Shown piece after piece: positions 22,861-33,089 of a stretch of 64,000 nucleotides of DNA (positions are counted from its first letter, which is position 1; each line of letters begins with the position of its first letter). The notes under the pieces are model-generated. The model was not told where the DNA came from, did not search any database, and worked only from the letters and a program-made list of their open reading frames with translations. The stretch is from Utricularia gibba (lineage: Eukaryota; Streptophyta; Magnoliopsida; Lamiales; Lentibulariaceae), in the NCBI GenBank assembly GCA_002189035.1, contig NEEC01000012.1, positions 1,302,001 through 1,366,000 of the forward strand, given 5' to 3'. The position numbers were made by a program, and so were the translations under genes.

Positions 22861-23177
22861 CATTGACTATGTTGATAACATACTTTTAGCAGGTTTAGAT
22901 CTTTTAGTAATCATTTCAACTAAACATTATTTTCATATGTTATTTACCATTAAAGATCTTAGAGATATTATATTTTTCTTAGGATTAGAACTTGAATGCT
23001 TGGCCCCTGGTTTTCATCTTTGACAATATAAATTTTCTGCGTGCATTGTTAAGGATTCGAGCTTAGTTGATTCTTCCCCGAAATCACGAATTCCCTATGT
23101 TTGATGAGGAAAACATGGTGGATGACTCTACTTATAGAACACTTGTTGGTATGTTGTTTTATCTAGTTTTTACAATT

Positions 23178-23485
23178 CCTTGATCATGAGACATATAATT
23201 TTCACTATAAATAAGAACTAGAATTCCAACACTAGTAGTTAACATTAACATAATGGATGTAAGCTGGTCCAAGACCCTACATATTGATAGATTGAACTAC
23301 TATTTATTTGTTGAATAGACAAATTAATTGACAAAATTATGGCTATGGTTAACAATAAAATACTTTGAAGGCGAATAATTTTTTTGTTGCTGTCAGGAAA
23401 AGGAGTCCCCATTCCCATTAAGATAGGAACTAGAAGTTGAACCAAACATATGATGCACATATATTGATTGATATGTCGTTTCCAT
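23178..23485 (-). pseudogene. ndhF: ndhF N-terminal part, plastid-derived (NUPT)
   Basis: The start ATGGAAACGACATATCAA (METTYQ, cf. ndhF MEHTYQ) is at 23485, followed by [43 protein letters not shown]. Copia-4 begins immediately after MSHDQG. The ndhF-rpl32 spacer lies upstream in the plastid arrangement. Confidence 0.87.
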
Positions 23486-23978
23486 ACAAAATTTTTTTTT
23501 TTTATTAACTAGTTTGGATTCACTAGCTTTTATCTAGTTTGAGTAAAAAATTACTAAAATTAATAAATGAAAAATGAATATGAATATATCTACTCGCGTA
23601 ACTAGAACATTTTGATTTCAAGTAAGACATATTAGGTTGCTTTCCCAGTTTCACATAAAAAGATCAGATTTTGAAATCAAGAATTTAGAATCAGTCCAAC
23701 CCCCATGAAAAATCGATTAATTACTAGATCTACTTTGACAATTCAAGTGAAATTAAGGATATTTTGTAGCTTTTCAATGTTACTAAAAAAATATTAGTTT
23801 AGTAAAATTTTATGTGATTTTATCATATCTTTCAACTTTTAATAGTTAAAAAATATATTATCGAGAAAATAAACACCTAATGAATTAGAAAATCGCCTAT
23901 TTTTGTTTTGAAAATTAAAATAATAAATGTTTTTTACATTTATCTATGTCAATGAGAAATCTCTTAATTTTAACTTAA
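23486..23978. other. Plastid ndhF-rpl32 spacer (NUPT)
   Basis: AT-rich with no gene; lies between ndhF and rpl32 in the divergent order of plastid small-single-copy DNA. Confidence 0.6.
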
Positions 23979-24143
23979 ATGGCAGTTCCGAAAAAACGTA
24001 ATTCTGCATCAAAAAAACGTGTTCGTAAAAAAGTTTTGGAAAGGGAGGGGTATTGGGCGGCGTTAATAGAGTTTTCCTTGGGTAAATCTTTTTCAATTGG
24101 TAATTCAAAAAGTTTTTTTCTTGTTCAACGAAGAAATAGGTAA
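23979..24143 (+). CDS. rpl32: rpl32-like frame, intact, plastid-derived (NUPT)
   Basis: An uninterrupted 54-codon frame: [18 protein letters not shown], then [23 protein letters not shown], ending RRNR and TAA. Length and motifs (MAVPKKR.S.SKKR.RK, KGYW.AL.AFSLGKS, GNSKSFF) are those of plastid ribosomal protein L32. It lies between ndhF and ccsA, as in plastids, with no upstream transit-peptide-like frame, so it is most likely an inert nuclear copy that happens to remain open. Its sequence is nevertheless diverged from the usual protein. Confidence 0.8.
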   Translation: MAVPKKRNSASKKRVRKKVLEREGYWAALIEFSLGKSFSIGNSKSFFLVQRRNR

Positions 24144-24303
24144 AAACTGTGGAAGAATTCCAACTGTCTCACTAAAAAAAATGATTTTTTTAGAGCAAAA
24201 TTGAGATTTTAATAGGGAATGGAATTCATTCCACTCTTTTATAATGAAGAGGGTTCTACAATGAGTTCAATTACCAATTGCGATTTTACAATTAAGGATT
24301 CTT

Positions 24304-24830
24304 ATGATATTTTCAACCTTAGAGCGCATATTAACACATATTTCTTTTTCAATTGTTGTAATTATAAATACAATTCAGTTGATAACCTTTTTAGTTATTA
24401 AAATTATAAACCTCTATCAGTCATCCCAAAAGGGTATGCTAATTACTTTTTTATCTATAAAAAGATCATTAAACACTCGTTGGATTAATGTGATACATTT
24501 TCCACTAAGTAATTTATATGAATCGTTAACCTTTCTTGAATTGGTTCAAGTGCTATTAATTCATACAATTCCATATTTCAAAAAAACGAAAAATATTGTT
24601 AGCACCATAATTTGTTCAAGTGCTATTTTTACACAAGACTTTGCTACTTGGAGTCTTTTAACTACAATACACCAATTAACAATATTGTCCCCAGCTCTTC
24701 ACTCTGAGTAGCTAATAATGCACATAAGTACGATATATTTGGATATGTGGCACTTTTATGTGCATCATTATTATCAGTATCATTTCTAGCCATTTTTTCT
24801 ATGAGTAAACCAAATACATAACACAACGAG
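24304..24830 (+). pseudogene. ccsA: ccsA (ycf5), plastid-derived (NUPT), truncated
   Basis: Start [18 protein letters not shown] matches the cytochrome c assembly protein CcsA. It continues with [48 protein letters not shown] and [18 protein letters not shown], then a stop at about 24711 where WLIMH should follow. Weaker homology runs to about 24830. The C-terminal haem-handling half is absent. The tRNA-Leu(UAG) gene that normally lies between rpl32 and ccsA is missing. Confidence 0.88.
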
Positions 24831-24879
24831 GTATTAGTTTACAAAATATTTCTTTTTTTTTTATTTGTAAACAAAATTT

Positions 24880-25035
24880 CTATAGGTCACTATTGCAGCT
24901 AAAGCAACTGAAGTAGTGTTGAATCCTGTCAGAAAAATGAGTCCTACAGATAGTTCATCTATTCCCAATCACCAATGGGGATCTAATTTTAATGGTAGAC
25001 TAGTTGTATTAATGGATAATCCCATTGGAACGAGT
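24880..25035 (-). pseudogene. ndhD: ndhD fragment, plastid-derived (NUPT)
   Basis: Minus strand: LKLDPHW, a TGA, then LGIDELSVGLIFLTGFNTT, resembling [24 protein letters not shown] of NdhD. Only ~50 codons remain. Orientation opposite to ccsA, as in plastids. Confidence 0.78.
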
Positions 25036-25138
25036 CCCAAAATATTTTGAGTTGTGTTTTTGCAACTAAGATCATATCTTAACCCTATTAACCCACTATA
25101 TTGTTGAGTAAATAAATTTTAGGAAGTAATATTTTAGA

Positions 25139-25357
25139 TTATTTACTCAACAAAATGGACCGATTAATTCGAGTGGATTTTCTGTTATAAGAAATTGATA
25201 AAAGAATAGCTAGTCCAATAGCTGCTTCAATGAATTCAATAACTATAAGAAAGATGGAGAAAATATCGCTTCTTAATTTATGATAATCTAAAATATTACT
25301 TCCCGAATCCATAATTAAGAATGTTACTATAAATTTTATCGGGAGATTCAATGCCAA
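25139..25357 (-). pseudogene. ndhE: ndhE C-terminal part, plastid-derived (NUPT)
   Basis: The frame contains [20 protein letters not shown] then IGLAILLS, and ends [15 protein letters not shown], the C-terminus of NdhE. The N-terminal ~40 residues are replaced. psaC, which should lie between ndhD and ndhE, is not recognisable. Confidence 0.85.
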
Positions 25358-25384
25358 AAAGAAGGGGGTTCATTAGCGAGCTAT

Positions 25385-25725
25385 TTACTACAAATCAATG
25401 AATTGAAAGAAGCCATCAAAATTATACAACATACGTCAGAATGACTTCAGGGGACCCAAAATGGACTGATTTTGAATATCGATTTATTAGTAAAAAACAT
25501 TTTCCAACTTTTGAATTGTCCAAACAAAAGGTTTACGTAAGATTCTAAGCACCAAAATGAAGAATTGGGAATCTTTATGATAGGAGATCGAAGTGTTTTT
25601 CCTTGAAGGTGGAAAATTAGACCACCCGAGTTTATTTTACAAATTCTTCCTCAGTTAGTTAAAAGAATGAAATTGGCTGATATTATGACCATACTAGGAG
25701 CATTGCACCCGTATATGGGAACTTC
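25385..25725 (+). pseudogene. ndhH: ndhH C-terminal part, plastid-derived (NUPT), inverted relative to ndhE
   Basis: [16 protein letters not shown]-like, PTFELSK-like, NEELGIFMIGDRSVFP then [30 protein letters not shown]: the last quarter of NdhH, in several frames. In plastids ndhH is on the same strand as ndhE; here it is on the opposite one. Confidence 0.87.
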
Positions 25726-25886
25726 TTCATCCTCTAACACACGGTACAAAACTGCTTTTAAAAGAGAATTGTTCAACTAACAATGGATTAACAGTGGATA
25801 AAAATTCTTCAATTTTTATTTCAATCTTTGAAATGTAAATTTGGATTAACAGTGGATTGTTCGTGTGGTGGAATGGAGAGAATTAT

Positions 25887-26800
25887 TGATAAGTGATTTT
25901 GTGTTGTTCCAAAACACGTTCTTCTACTACTCTTGAGTATTGTTTTTACGTATTTTAGACTCCATTTTCTCATTATTTTCAATTGATTTTGTATGTTTCA
26001 CACTACTTTGATCTCTTTGAAGAGAAGATATATTTTGTGGATTTTTGAAGAGAAAGTATATTTTTACGTATTTTATACTCTCTCAACCATTAAAGATGTC
26101 TTTGACCACTTTTCCTTTGTACTTTTCCTATTTTTGTGTCTATTTTCATGTTAGAGTCGAGTCTGTGCGTATAGGTGCTTGCAGCTGAGGATCTGCGGTG
26201 AAGCCTTCCTTACGCATGTCCTGCGCGTGTAACTCTTTTACTATGTTTTTCGACATTTAAATTGAAGTTTGATTATGTTTTTTGCAATGTTTTCTTTAAT
26301 AATGTACTCTTTAGTATTACATAACCCGAAGGGAGTGTGAGAAAATCAAAGGTTGGCCTCAAGCACCTAAGTAGAAGGCCTCAATTGGACATCATTGGTA
26401 AGTCAAATTTTCTCTAATCTGTCTGCGAGGTGTGAGGTGTAGGGGTTAGATTTGGGTGTGGGGAAAACAAGGGTTATCACAAGAGGTGAAATGGCTCTGG
26501 TGACATGGTTGATTCCATAATCCCACAAAACAAAGGACGGTGCTATAACAGTCACCGAGTAGCACTACTTTAGAATAACACCTCAGAGCTTGCGCAAGCA
26601 CGTTAGTCTTCAAGGTTTGCACACACGCAAGGGCGAGTTTTAAGCAAGGCAGATCTTAGATTCAAGGCCACTTTTCTTAGTGTTTTCAAAACCAAATCTT
26701 TCTTTTGTTTTCAATCTTTTTAAATCTTTGTTTTGAAAAGAAAATTCCAATAACAATTCACTGTGGATACGATCTTCTTTTTCAGTCCTTGCAGGATGGC
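25887..26800 (+). repeat. Left arm of a long inverted repeat, LTR-like
   Basis: About 0.9 kb matching the reverse complement of 27290-28409 at high similarity, for example TTTGTGT.GTTCCAAAAC, ATTTTCAATTGATTTTGTAT, TAGGGGTTAGATTTGGGTG, GAAAATTCCAATAACAATTC and CTGTGGATACGATC. The last motif is common near the 3' end of plant LTRs. Begins TGATAAGTG. Confidence 0.8.
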
Positions 26801-26832
26801 TGAAATTGCAGAAGAATTGTTAGAAGAATTAT

Positions 26833-26899
26833 CAAGCGTGCTTGGGCGAGAGCAGTACTAGGATGGGTGACCCCCTGGGAAGTCCTCGTGTTGCATCCT
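26833..26899 (+). pseudogene. Truncated 5S rRNA gene (3' ~67 nt)
   Basis: AAGCGTGCTTGGGCGAGAGC, then AGTACTAGGATGGGTGACC, then CTGGGAAGTCCTCGTGTTGC and ATCC match plant 5S rRNA from about nucleotide 53 to the 3' end, with two differences (GAGAGC for GAGAGT, CCCCC for CCTCC). The first 50 nucleotides are lost or unrecognisable, so no mature 5S RNA can be made. Nearly all of the internal control region (A box, intermediate element, C box) used by TFIIIA and RNA polymerase III is kept, followed by a T9 run. Confidence 0.9.
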
Positions 26900-26907
26900 T
26901 TTTTTTT
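26899..26907 (+). terminator. T9 run after the 5S fragment (RNA polymerase III terminator)
   Basis: Nine T residues directly at the 5S 3' end, as in genuine plant 5S genes. Confidence 0.7.
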
Positions 26908-27240
26908 CTTTATGCAGCTTGGCGCCACGTAAAAATCCCTCTCGCCCGTGTGGCACACCGACTTTTCTAGTTTCTAGTTGCCAACGTGCCCCTCGTACCT
27001 CGGGCTCTCGTGGGCATCAACAGAGCCTTCGCTGATCGCAAACATCTATGTCGTCCTCACGACGCACCGCTGCTGCGGCTGCATCATCCCCCGTGCGGCT
27101 GTGTTTTGAATTGCGCAGCATCATTTTGTGCTGCATCAAGCGAGCCCCCATGCGTGGGGCTCAGAAAGAGCTTTGAAACAATGTGCGATGCGTCACGTGG
27201 AAGAAAGCGGTCTGAAAGCTTATCATCAATCTAATTAGCC
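26908..27240 (+). other. GC-rich stretch, probably 5S intergenic spacer
   Basis: GC-rich sequence (CGCCACG, CCCCCGTGCGGCTG, GAGCCCCCATGCG) unlike the AT-rich flanks and immediately 3' of the 5S terminator, the position of the non-transcribed spacer of 5S repeats. An 82-codon frame at 26986-27234 has no recognisable features and is probably chance. Assignment as spacer is inferred from position. Confidence 0.5.
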
Positions 27241-27289
27241 ATAACTACCATATAATTGATAGTGATTCTGCAAGTGAACAGAAACCGTT

Positions 27290-28409
27290 GAAGTAATAAA
27301 ATATGATCGTATCCACAGAGAATTGTTATTGGAATTTTCTTTTTAAACAAAGACTCAAAAAAGACCGAAAACAAAAAAAAGATTTGGTTTTAAAAACAAG
27401 AAGAAAAGTGGCATTGGACCTGGGATCCATCTTGCTTAAAACTCACCCAAACTTGTGTGTGTAAACCATGAAAATTGACCTGCTTACACAAGTTCTAGGG
27501 GTGTTATTCAAAAGTAGTGTTATTCGGTGACCGTTATAGCACAGACCCTTGTTTTGTGGGATTATGGAATCAACCACGCCATTAGATCCATTTCACCTCT
27601 TGTGATAACCCATGTTTTCCCCACACCCAAATCTAACCCCTACACCTTATACCTCGCAGACAAATTAGACAGAATGTGCCTTACCAATGATATCTCATTG
27701 AGCCCTTCTCCTTAGGTGTTTGAGGCCAACCTTTGATTCTCTCACACTCCCTTCGAGTTATGTGATACTAAAGAGCATGTTGGTAAAGAAAACGTTGCAA
27801 AAAAAAAAATCAAACCTCAATTTAAATGTTGAAAAACATAGTAAAATAGTCACACGCACAGGATTTGCGTAAGCAAGGCTTCACCGTAGATCCTCAGCAG
27901 TAAGCGTCTACACGCGCAGACTCAACTCTAACATGAAAATAGACATGAAAATAGGAAAAATACAAAGGAAAAGTGGTCAAAGGACGTCTCTAATGGTTGA
28001 GAGCGTGGGGTATGTATAGGAGAGTAGATCCAAATCTTCGTATTGAGCTTATTCGATTAGCTTGGATAAGATCTTCTATCCAAATCTTTTATCCAAATCT
28101 TCAAAGATCTTCTTTATATCTCTATCTTATCCACGAATCTTGAACCAAATCTTCATTGTTTGACCGAGTCTTGGGTTGAGATTCGTGGCCCATCAAGTCC
28201 ATAATTTGGTGGGACTTGATTTCTCCTCAAATTGATTCAAAAGTACTCTAAAAATCCACAAAATAAATTTTCTCTCCAAAAAGATCAAAGTAGTGTGAAA
28301 GATACAAAATCAATTGAAAATAATGATAAAATGGAGTCTAAAATAAGTAAAAACAACACTCAAAAGTAATGGAAGAACATGTTTTGGAACGACACAAAAT
28401 CACTGATCA
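27290..28409 (-). repeat. Right arm of the long inverted repeat, LTR-like
   Basis: Reverse complement of the left arm, about 200 bp longer because of an extra block near 28000-28250 (TCCAAATCTTCG, TTATCCAAATCTTC repeats). Starts (minus) TGATCAGTG and contains CTCTGTGGATACGATC near its inner end. Confidence 0.8.
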
Positions 28410-28979
28410 TAAATCTCTATATTTTGTGGTAATTACCTTGAATATTGTCCGACATGTTTGTGAATGACTATAGTTCTTATATATGATGCAATGTTACTAC
28501 TTATGATTGTTATGAATTGAATTATAATCAAATGGCTCTGGGTTGATTACCAATGTCAATAATTGATGATTACACAATTAGATCAATTTTGGCGAATTCA
28601 TACAAAATAACAAATGCAAAACCCTTGATTCAAAAACCTTGTAAAACCAATAACTTTTGAATCTAAAAAAATTAGATTTTTACTTAGTTACTCTAAAAGA
28701 AAAAAGGTGGGTCATAAGAATCATGTTTCCATTTTGACTTGAAATGTGTTTCTATTCGAAAATAATGATAAAGAAATTCAAATATAATATTAATATAGAA
28801 TTCACTTTAGCATGTTCAAGTATATAACTAGCCCGATACCAATAATTGTGTCTACATCAATATCAAACACCCCCAGCCCAACCCTCAGTCAATTAAAAAA
28901 TTCTAGGTTTTGTTGTATAATTCCTTTGTGCCAGGTCAAGTCAACAAAAGCATGAACTTATAGTTTTTTTTCTTATTAA
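28410..28979. other. AT-rich stretch, no gene
   Basis: Possibly decayed plastid spacer or ndhA/ndhI remnants given its neighbours, but nothing is recognisable. Confidence 0.35.
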
Positions 28980-29447
28980 ACATTGCTGGGATTCGATCTT
29001 ATATTAGGAAGTTTGATTTCCGAATACAATTTATTTGGCTTTTGTATTGGAATTTGTTTTTTTTTTTGTATATATTTTCTATATTCTATCAAACTTGTAT
29101 TTTGTAACTGCCGCACAACTTCTTATTTATGTAGTAGCTATAAATGTTCTAATCATTTTTTATGTGATGTTGATGAATGATTCATAATATTACAAAGATT
29201 TTCGTCTTGGTATCCTTGGGATTCAGTTTAATAGTTTCTACAAGTCTTTTTATTCCACTAATTGCCACTATTTTAAATACATCTCTCTTATACTACAAAA
29301 TCAAATCAAATTCTGGAGCAAGATTTGATAATTACTAGTCAACAAGTCGGAATTCATTTATCAACCGATTTTTTTCTTCCATTTGAACTTGCTTCGATTG
29401 TTCTTTTAGTGGATTTAATAGGTACAATTGCTATAACCCATCAAAAA
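28980..29447 (+). pseudogene. ndhG: ndhG, plastid-derived (NUPT)
   Basis: Across frames: [31 protein letters not shown]-like, AINVLIIF-like, [47 protein letters not shown], the body of NdhG to its end. The plus orientation is the same as the ndhH fragment at 25385, so these two belong to one inverted plastid segment from which ndhA and ndhI have been lost. Confidence 0.87.
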
Positions 29448-29856
29448 TAAATTTTAAAAATACATAATTTAAATAAAAAAACAATAGAATAAAGGAGACA
29501 GCAATACTTACATTGAAATTCCTATCTAAAATACAATGGGCATGTTTTATTTTTTAAATTTTTTATTCCAATTACGTAGAATACGATCAGTTTTGAAATT
29601 ATTCGAGTAGAATTAATTTGTACATGTAAAACTGTTATGTTAGAAATGATAAAATTGTATTGTAGAGTTTGTTAATCAAAATATAAAAAACAAAAATACC
29701 CTTGCTTCAATTAAATTATTCTTTAATTTTTTTTCAATGAATAAAGAAAATAAAAAAGAAACCATAAACAGTTGTGATACTTCAGAATGTGGGAATCCTT
29801 AGAGTTGCCTCTAACTTTAGCTAGAATGCATGATGTGGCGATCAATTAGGCCTTGG
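29448..29856. other. AT-rich stretch after ndhG, no gene
   Basis: The plastid-like character fades near 29760. No coding region or element recognised. Confidence 0.4.
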
Positions 29857-30184
29857 CAATTGAGAAGTTGATTTTTGTCCAAAAATTTGATTAGAAATTC
29901 TTAATTTTATTTAGACTTGGTAATTATGATTATTTGTTAGTTTGTTTCTGTCTTCTTTATGTGAGCACTCTCTGAAGCTTGTCATACTATTTGCATATGT
30001 TTCTATATTGTCATGCATTCCTCTTAAATTTTACACTTCATTGAGCAATTGAGAAGTCAATTTTCGCCCAAAAATGTATAAGAAATCCATTTTTTTCAGA
30101 CTTGGTAATTATGATTCTTTGTTGGTTTGCTTCTATCTCCTTTAGTAGAATACTATTTGAAGCTTGTTCTATAATTTGCATGTG
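29857..30184. repeat. Two diverged direct repeats of ~140 bp
   Basis: 29857-30000 and 30046-30184 share CAATTGAGAAGT, AGACTTGGTAATTATGATT, TTGTTGGTTTG-like and GAAGCTTGT, spaced by 45 bp. They abut the Harbinger relic; their origin is unknown. Confidence 0.7.
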
Positions 30185-30569
30185 TTGTCTGTCTTATTTA
30201 ATTAGATGAGATGTTCAGAATAATTAGTTGTAGAGTTTCATTGTTTCTATGTACAGAATAAGAGGCATATGAATTCTTTTTCATTGTGGAAGCTGTATTG
30301 GTTCATTGGTATTGAGGCATTGTTTTCACAATAGGTGTAAACATGAGTAGTAATGATCACACGAAGTGAATCCTAGAAACACATATTATTTGTGTAGTAT
30401 TATTGTACTATGTATGGTTCGACACACATCAGTGTGAATATCACAAGGTTTTACATTTTACAACATACAAGTGCTACAAAATATTTTGCCTTACGAACCA
30501 CATTTTGTGATGCAAAACAACATAGGAACTCCCATTAATATCCTTTTTAGCATATGCAAGACATAAAAC

Positions 30570-31430
30570 TTAAGTCTTATAGTATCATTCCAAATGGATG
30601 ATGCAATCTGATTTAAGACCATGTTCATGTACCCAATATAATTGAAATATTCAGGATCCTCCACTAATCAATTAAGTGCACCATCACTAGTAAATTTCAA
30701 CTCAGAATCAAATTCTATGTCATTTTCATCATCATTGCACCTAATATAATTATGTATATCTATTGCTGCAAGAATTGAGGCCTTTGCATTCCTCAAGAGT
30801 ACTTTCTAGAAATGCTGGTAATTATTTGGAATCGATTCTTCCATATTCCAAATATCGTCAATGCATGACCTATAAAGCGTTAACATAAGAATTTCAGTAT
30901 TCAAAAAATATACCAGTTAACATCTTATGTTAACTGAGATTTTAGGAACCAATACCTTAAAATAAAGCATATACTTGCCATTAGTGGCTATGTATGGGTG
31001 AGTTACATGCTGCAAATAATATGGTTTTATCAGGTTCCAAGACATTCTCAAAGTCGCTTGAAGTACATGATGAAAGGATCATTAAATTATTGACCTCAAT
31101 CAATGCATGAAGATTGCAGTTTGTCTCACTCTTTGCATAGTTCCTACCATGTACAAGAATGTACCAACTTTCTTAAGTACACTAATATTCCCATAAGCTT
31201 TTAAACTGTACGCTGAACTAAGATGTTCACATAGCTGAATGTATATCACTCTTTTCATTTGAAAGTTTTGAATGCCTAATGTAGGATTGCTTGTTATACA
31301 TTCATGAATAAAAAGTCCTGGATTATCATGAGCTGGGAGGACAGACTTTAATAATAGAACATCTCATAATATTCCAGGCTTGCAACAATAACAATCCACA
31401 AAACCATCCTTAAAATCTCCTTATCAACAT
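30570..31430 (-). pseudogene. PIF/Harbinger transposase, broken
   Basis: In shifted frames: FIHECITSNPTLGIQNFQMK, FLYMVGTMQRVRQT (cf. FLY.VGH..RNR..QE), LIKPYY, then TFGIWKNRF (the conserved ERTFGVWKNRF) and ILAAIDIHNYIRCNDDEND, ending NMVLNQIASSIW. The order is correct for the DDE domain, but the central part that should carry the first two catalytic Asp is deleted or unrecognisable. Confidence 0.75.
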
Positions 31431-31904
31431 TCTTCAAAGCACAATCCATGGATGTTAAAATTAAAACAATACTTGAAAAACCTTCACTAAAATCAAAGCA
31501 AGAATGTATTGCCTTTCAAATACCTACATTAAAATCTACAACACGTGTTGTTTATTGCTGACAGCTACTTTTTGTTATATAAAGAACCCACGGGAAATTG
31601 CAATTACAATAGAAACAATTGAATTAGAATGCTTTTTTTATATATTGATATTCTTTTTCTCATTTACGGTTGTGCAGTGTAATGCAATCTACACAACCTC
31701 AACTTATTTCTTCTTAAAAAGTTTCTTGTTTAATGATCAACATACTTACTTATAAATTATGTAGGTTCAATTTTCCACTAACATTTATGATGAAGGTTGT
31801 ACATGAGGGTACTAGTAGGGATGAGCCATGAAGATTATTAACCTATGAAACAATCATAGATTTTCATGAGTAAATAACGTTTTAGCATTTTTCATGATTA
31901 CTAT

Positions 31905-33089
31905 ATCTTCACAATGTCAAAGAACAATAAAGTTCAACATCATGCAAATTGCCAATGAATTTCAACAACATGTGAGATAATGAAAGATTTGAACGACTGA
32001 GTTCCCTTTTCATTGCATCCAAAATGAGTTGAGCTTGAGTTGTGCTGCTGTGAAGCTTCAAGAAGAGTAGCTGAGACTCAGGTTTCACAAACAATTATAT
32101 TGCATATCTATATCCATCACTTATCACCTCAAACCTCGGCAATGTTTCAGGAATGTCGACACATCGATTAATATCATCTTTCGTTAGTGCATTAGTAGCA
32201 TGTGAAGCAATACTAGCCGCATCACACTTTTCCAAATATGCTCGCATGCTATCAATAAAATGTGATAATCAATCACCTCGGGATATCTTCTTTTTCTTTC
32301 GTTTGAAACCTCATGGCACATTTGAAGCAAGCATGCTAACTTCAAGAGCTTCAACCGCAATGTTATCATCTTCATTTTCACAATTGCATTTTTGAAGTCT
32401 TGTGGATCTCATTATTTTCATCTGAATTCTCTTGTAGTTCTGGAGCGAACTGCCGTATGTAGGAGTTCCAAGCTTTATTTCGAGTTGCTAAGGTTCAATC
32501 AAAGATAAATGCTTGTTTCTCTGAAAGTATAGGATCTGCCTTTTTAAACCTTCTAGCAAAAGGCACTTCCTACAAATAATGTTAGAAGTGTCGATAAATA
32601 AACAAAAGAATCCAATTCATAAATAAATTATGCACCTTCAATTTTCACTCCACCACTCAGGGGTTTGGGAAATGGATCCAGTACCATAATCCCAACCTAC
32701 ATCACTCTCATCTTGGATCAATTCAGGAAATATAGATCACTCTTTTCTCATGTTGTCCATACAATTATTTAGGTGTAGTTAGCTATATCACTTTTCAGTT
32801 GCACTTTGGAATTCTTCATATAATAACGTCCATTGTTCACTTGCAAGCTCTTCCTAAATTTTGTAGGATCCACACTCTTTCATAAAATATTTGCTCAAGC
32901 TATAATGAGTGCTTGATTTTGTTCTCTACTACACCAATCTACTTGATCACCCTCCATCTCAGCAACACCACCCACGTCCATGAAATTAAATGAAGTATTA
33001 GGTGACGTTCTTGGTGCATGACATTGAGAAATAGTGATGTATGATGGTTCTTCTGACGTGGCGATCATCCATGGTTTGATGGTATTCAT
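31905..33089 (-). pseudogene. Myb/SANT-like protein of PIF/Harbinger, broken
   Basis: Fragments across frames: CSREQNQALIIA, WTLLYEEFQSATEK, DVGWDYGTGSISQTPEWWSE (cf. GW......I...DEWW), a Lys-rich linker, and near the end DINRCVDIPETLPRFEV (cf. ....C...L..LP). This is the Myb/SANT ORF1 family that partners Harbinger transposase. Stops are common. Confidence 0.7.

Larger units (their letters stand above)
20413..23177 (+). mobile_element. Copia-4: 5'-complete, 3'-truncated copia element inside ndhF
   Basis: The LTR at 20413-20691 is followed at once by a primer-binding site TGGTACAAGAGTC (copia TGGTATCAGAGTC). Gag, a pre-integrase zinc region (HVGHLAPF, CNVCKSSKSY), the integrase start and RT ([52 protein letters not shown]) follow in broken frames. 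The element stops inside RT at about 23177, where ndhF resumes. RNase H and the 3' LTR are missing, so a deletion accompanied or followed the insertion. Confidence 0.8.
30570..33089 (-). mobile_element. Decayed PIF/Harbinger transposon with both genes
   Basis: On the minus strand a Myb/SANT gene (33089-31905) is followed by a transposase gene (31430-30570), the two-gene layout of plant PIF/Harbinger elements. Terminal repeats and the 3-bp target duplication could not be found, so the true ends lie somewhere in about 30300-33700. Confidence 0.7.

Noticed and set aside
26986-27234. 82-codon frame between the inverted arms
   Set aside because: Falls in probable 5S spacer of high GC; no recognisable domain.
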